The position numbers and the translations under genes are program-made. A stretch of 64,000 bases of DNA from an uncultured Eggerthellaceae bacterium (GTDB lineage Bacteria > Actinomycetota > Coriobacteriia > Coriobacteriales > Eggerthellaceae): the NCBI GenBank assembly GCA_944321455.1, contig CALULI010000003.1:1-64000 (forward strand), in the 5' to 3' direction. Under the pieces are notes generated by a model. That model worked only from the letters and a program-made list of their open reading frames with translations, had not been told where the DNA came from and searched no databases. This document shows positions 60,944 through 64,000 of this stretch, piece after piece; within the stretch, counting starts at the first letter, position 1; each line of letters starts with the position of its first letter.

Positions 60944-61284
60944 GTCTTTTGAATGATAACAACAAAGCTCAGCAGTTCGTCGCCCGTGTTTGCGATAGCG
61001 TGATGTTCGCCATCGTCGCAGAACAGCAGATCGCCCTTTTCAATCTCTACTTCGACGCCGTTGTCGTTATAGAGGCCTTTGCCGTTCGTTACGTAGTAGG
61101 TTTCGGTTTCGCCGTTGTGCTCATGATCGCCAATGCTTGCGCCAGGCTTAAGAGCATTGTGTACCACGTAGGAGCAAATGCCGCCCATTTGTGATTCCTT
61201 CAAGAGACGATCACGAAGCATAGTGCCCGTACCGCCTTCTACGTTTTCTGCTTCTTCGATGTTTCTGTTCTTGTATACCGCCAT
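60937..61284 (-). CDS. Small cupin domain protein
   Basis: A 115-residue single-domain cupin. The two cupin motifs are visible: PGASIGDHEHNGETETYYVTNG (with His-His-Glu ligands) and GDLLFCDDGEHHAIANTG (final His). Such proteins bind a metal and act as isomerases, dioxygenases or sensors; the substrate cannot be inferred. GAGGAG precedes the ATG. It is 15 bases after ahcY and probably co-transcribed, which hints at a link to methyl or sulfur metabolism. Confidence 0.85.
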   Translation of the reverse strand: MAVYKNRNIEEAENVEGGTGTMLRDRLLKESQMGGICSYVVHNALKPGASIGDHEHNGETETYYVTNGKGLYNDNGVEVEIEKGDLLFCDDGEHHAIANTGDELLSFVVIIQKTA

Positions 61285-61299
61285 ATTGGTCTCCTCTCC

Positions 61300-62571
61300 C
61301 TAACCCTCTATGAAACGATACCCATTATCCCAGGTATTGAGATATTTGATTTGCTCGGGCGTGAGTGTGTCAATGTGCACGCCTAAGGTTTCAAGTTTTA
61401 GTTGCGCAAGATTCGTATTAACATCCTCAGGAACATCGTAGCAGTGTTCGGTCAATTCAGAGGCGTGATCAATCAAATAATGAGCGCTTAAAGCAAGATT
61501 GGCGAAGTTCATATCCATAACTGATGCAGGATGACCTTCCGCGCAGCTCAAATTAACCTGTCGTCCTTCCGCAAGCAAAAGAACCGTGCGTCCATCGGGC
61601 AAGGAATATTGCTCCACGTTGTCGCGCAAGGTTGTATGCTCAACAGCATTTTCTTCAAGCCAAGGAATGTTGATTTCCGTATTGAAGTGGCCCGTGTTGC
61701 AAATGATGGCGCCATCTTTTAAGGCTTCAAAGGCAGGAGCATCAATGGCTTTAATGTCACCTGTTGCGGTAATCCAAATATCGCACGCCTTCGCTGCTTC
61801 AGCAGCGGGCATCACACTGAAGCCATCCATAATCGCTTCGAGCGCTTTGAGCGGATCAACTTCGCAGATAATAACGCGACCACCCATGCCACGGGCACGT
61901 TCGGCAAGACCGCGACCGCACCAACCGTAACCTGAAATGACAACCGTGCGTCCTGCGATCAAGCGATTGGTGGCACGCACGATGCCATCAAGGGTTGACT
62001 GGCCTGTGCCGTAGCGATTATCAACAAGGCGCTTGGTTTTCGCTTCGTTAACCGCAATGACGGGATACTTGAGAGCGTTTTGCTTTGCCAGCGAAACTAA
62101 CTTCAGCACGCCCGAAATAGTTTGCTCGGTGCCGCCCACAATGGTTTGAAGTGCATCGGTGCGGCGCTCATGAATGGCACCTGCAAGGTTGGCGCTATCA
62201 TCCATGGTGATGTGGGGCAGGGTGTCAATGACCGCATCAATATGACGATAGAACGTTTGCGAATCTTCGTCCTTGATAGCAAATACGGGAATTTCGTAAT
62301 ACGTGACCAGCGCTGCGGCGGTGTCATCTTGTGTGGAGTGAGGATTGGTAGCGCACAGACTTACTTCCGCGCCACCTGCTTTAAGGGTCCTCATAAGATT
62401 GGCGGTTTCTGCCGTTACATGAAGGCAGGCCGCAATGCGTATTCCTTGGAGCGGTTGTTCTTGTTCGAAACGCGTGCGAATGGAGGCTAAAACAGGCATG
62501 TCTTGGTCTGCCCAACGGATGCGTTCGAGTCCTTCGTCAGCAAGGGATAGGTCTTTAATATCGTAGATCAT
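61300..62571 (-). CDS. ahcY: Adenosylhomocysteinase
   Basis: A 423-residue NAD-containing enzyme splitting S-adenosylhomocysteine into adenosine and homocysteine. It has CLHVTAETANLM, NPHSTQDDTAAALV, the substrate loop NRYGTGQSTLDGI, the NAD-binding ISGYGWCGRGLAERARGMG, TATGDIKAID and NTGHFNTEI. ATG 62571 is preceded by GAGAGGAGG; an upstream ATG at 62613 lacks one. Length fits bacterial enzymes without the plant-type insertion. No SAH or SAM riboswitch motif was recognised upstream. Confidence 0.94.
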   Translation of the reverse strand: MIYDIKDLSLADEGLERIRWADQDMPVLASIRTRFEQEQPLQGIRIAACLHVTAETANLMRTLKAGGAEVSLCATNPHSTQDDTAAALVTYYEIPVFAIKDEDSQTFYRHIDAVIDTLPHITMDDSANLAGAIHERRTDALQTIVGGTEQTISGVLKLVSLAKQNALKYPVIAVNEAKTKRLVDNRYGTGQSTLDGIVRATNRLIAGRTVVISGYGWCGRGLAERARGMGGRVIICEVDPLKALEAIMDGFSVMPAAEAAKACDIWITATGDIKAIDAPAFEALKDGAIICNTGHFNTEINIPWLEENAVEHTTLRDNVEQYSLPDGRTVLLLAEGRQVNLSCAEGHPASVMDMNFANLALSAHYLIDHASELTEHCYDVPEDVNTNLAQLKLETLGVHIDTLTPEQIKYLNTWDNGYRFIEG

Positions 62572-62883
62572 GGAGACCTCCTCTCTACGCTTACTGTGTT
62601 CATAAGCATACACCCTCTGACCGTTTGTGGATGGTTCAAGGGCTCAACATTGAAGCGAAAATGTGAATTTGGTGTGCAGATGACCATCAAAATGGCCGTT
62701 TTGGTAACAATTTCGCCTTAACTAGGGCCAATTGCATAATGAGTGAATCATCTTTGCTCAAGAAGTGACTATAATTTTGCTTTTGAAGAACACTCACGCG
62801 CTCAGATGCGTGATGGTTGAGCGCTGCACCCAAACGTGAAGTACAAAAGACGGATGCAGCGGTAGGGGGATGAAGGAGTTTCC
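62572..62883. other. Divergent spacer ahcY/glycosyltransferase
   Basis: A 312-base gap holding the promoters of two divergent genes. A palindrome-like CAAAATGGCCGTTTTG lies near 62688-62703. A perfect -10 TATAAT at 62770-62775 points to the glycosyltransferase, but its -35 is unclear. Two overlapping hairpins follow in the leader, listed separately. Confidence 0.5.
62794..62824 (+). promoter_or_regulatory. Mutually exclusive hairpins in GT2 leader
   Basis: TCACGC (62794-62799) can pair with GCGTGA (62808-62813), or GCGCTCA (62798-62804) with TGAGCGC (62818-62824). The two stems share bases 62798-62799 and cannot form together. They lie about 25-50 bases after the TATAAT box. This could be a switch, or simply two chance stems. 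Confidence 0.35.
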
Positions 62884-64000
62884 GTGTTAGACGATTTGTT
62901 GGCGTCGCTTTCGTTTGTCGACATATTCAACGTATGCGTGTTTATTGTCTTTACGGTGTGTTATGCCTATCAGATTATCTATGTGTTTGTTTCGCTGACG
63001 CACAAGCCCGTCATTCCTGCTGCTAAGAAAAACCACCGCTATGCCGTTATTATTTCCGCCCGTAATGAAAATGCCGTTATTGGCGACTTGATTCATAGCA
63101 TTCGCGTACAAAACTACCCTCAAGAACTTATTGATATTTTCGTTGTTGCGGACAATTGCACCGACAATACGGCAGCCGTTGCCCAAGAGGCAGGCGCAAT
63201 TGTGTTCCCGCGTTTCAATACAGAAAAGATTGGTAAGGGTTACGCGCTTGACTACGGCTTTACCTGCATTCGTGAACATTATTCTGACAATAACTACGAA
63301 GCCTATTTCGTCTTTGACGCGGACAACGTATTAGACGTTAACTACTTCAGGGAAATGAATAAGGTCTTCGATGGCGGTGCTATTGCATCAACCAGCTATC
63401 GTAATTCTAAAAACTATGGCTCTAACTGGATTACGGCAGGCTATGCCGTTTGGTTCATGCGCGAAGCAAAGTATTTGAACCAGGCGCGTCTGGTTCTTAA
63501 TACCAGCTGTGCTGTTTCAGGTACGGGCTTTTTTATTAGCGCGAAGATTATTGACGAAATGAAGGGCTGGAAATACCACCTGCTTACTGAGGATATTGAA
63601 TTTTCTACCAGCACTATTTCTAAGGGCGGTCGTATTGCATATTGCCCAACCGCTATGCTCTATGACGAACAGCCTCTTACCTTTAAGGATTCGTGGAATC
63701 AGCGCTTCCGCTGGGCTAAGGGCTTCTACCAGGTGTTCTATCACTATGGGGCAAGTTTGGTTAAAGGCATATTTACCAACAAGAAGGGTTATAAGTTTGC
63801 CTGCTATGACATGCTGATGACCATTTCTCCTGCAATGCTTTTGACGGTTATTTCGGTCATCTTCAACGCAACTATTATTGTGTTGGGCTTGACGGGTGCT
63901 ATGTCAACGGGCGTGATGATTACTTCATCGCTTTCGTCCATTTTCTTCTGTCTGTTTAACTATACCGTCTTCATGTTTATGTTTGGTGCGCTGACCACCT
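62884..64000 (+). CDS. Membrane GT2 glycosyltransferase, partial
   Basis: At least 372 residues, cut by the window end. One N-terminal membrane helix (FNVCVFIVFTVCYAYQIIYV) is followed by a GT-A domain: ISARNENAVIGDLI, DNCTDNT, DADN (about 144), GTGFFIS, TEDIEFS (about 236) and QRFRW (about 273). Several C-terminal membrane helices then begin. The D, D, TED and QxxRW set is that of processive synthases for polysaccharides such as poly-GlcNAc, cellulose or hyaluronan; the product is unknown. GTG 62884 follows AAGGAG. Confidence 0.9.
   Translation, partial: MLDDLLASLSFVDIFNVCVFIVFTVCYAYQIIYVFVSLTHKPVIPAAKKNHRYAVIISARNENAVIGDLIHSIRVQNYPQELIDIFVVADNCTDNTAAVAQEAGAIVFPRFNTEKIGKGYALDYGFTCIREHYSDNNYEAYFVFDADNVLDVNYFREMNKVFDGGAIASTSYRNSKNYGSNWITAGYAVWFMREAKYLNQARLVLNTSCAVSGTGFFISAKIIDEMKGWKYHLLTEDIEFSTSTISKGGRIAYCPTAMLYDEQPLTFKDSWNQRFRWAKGFYQVFYHYGASLVKGIFTNKKGYKFACYDMLMTISPAMLLTVISVIFNATIIVLGLTGAMSTGVMITSSLSSIFFCLFNYTVFMFMFGALTT

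Noticed and set aside
62572-62704. SAM or SAH riboswitch before ahcY
   Set aside because: The leader contains none of the conserved aptamer blocks of either class.
1-64000. CRISPR arrays, transposases, prophage or toxin-antitoxin genes
   Set aside because: All repeats found are short, direct and without regular spacers, and every substantial coding region fits a chromosomal housekeeping or metabolic family.

Overview
The window is one 64 kb stretch of a Gram-positive actinobacterial chromosome, most likely class Coriobacteriia. The evidence is a dcw cluster that starts with mraZ, has ftsQ directly before ftsZ with no ftsA, and continues pgeF-yggS-sepF-yggT-divIVA; a Rho with a long charged N-terminal extension; RicT beside tmk and holB; ThyX in place of ThyA within the window; a two-subunit class I fumarase; and a high-molecular-weight rubredoxin. 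These fit an anaerobe of moderate GC content. I cannot name the species from sequence alone; a small-genome member of Eggerthellaceae or Atopobiaceae is my guess.

Layout. 1-98 is the 3' part of a 5S rRNA, so an rRNA operon lies just upstream. 171-683 is a hotdog thioesterase. 787-4769 (minus) is a cell-wall operon: murJ, a streptococcal-type MurE and an Asp/Glu racemase. 5222-10793 holds nadK, an ABC exporter, pyrG and xerD. 11121-31290 is the dcw and division cluster, preceded by an array of MraZ-type operator repeats. 31486-31886 is the RNase P RNA (minus) with its terminator. 31992-34978 is thiamine metabolism (thiamine pyrophosphokinase, TPP riboswitch, thiC, thiD). 34986-37203 (minus) is cca and a CaiD-like enoyl-CoA hydratase. 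37444-39904 is recN-nfo. 40144-45536 is transaldolase, rho, sppA and metG. 45639-51306 is rpmE, Hrb, thyX, yqhQ and topA. 51357-53667 is malate dehydrogenase and fumarase. 53682-58392 is tmk-holB-ricT-pncB. 58523-60545 is a histidine-tailed dehydrogenase-like protein coupled to a PflX-type radical SAM protein. After that come tRNA-Thr(TGT), a cupin and S-adenosylhomocysteinase (minus), and a membrane GT2 glycosyltransferase cut by the window end.

Themes. Most genes are housekeeping genes packed into overlapping operons: wall precursor synthesis, lipid II export and division make up about a third of the window. No mobile element, phage gene or CRISPR array was seen.

The unusual signals are these. 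(1) Degenerate short tandem repeats, 15 to 21 bp in most cases, begin at or near the stop codon of many genes that have no intrinsic terminator, while genes with clear terminators lack them. (2) There are two MurE homologues, neither with the usual specificity motif. (3) A folded leader of about 100 nt precedes recN. (4) A duplicated element with a terminator-like hairpin lies between xerD and mraZ. (5) Terminator-like hairpins are buried inside the coding regions of pgeF and cca. (6) Topoisomerase I looks more like the archaeal than the usual bacterial enzyme. All start choices, promoters and families were judged by eye; no database search was run.
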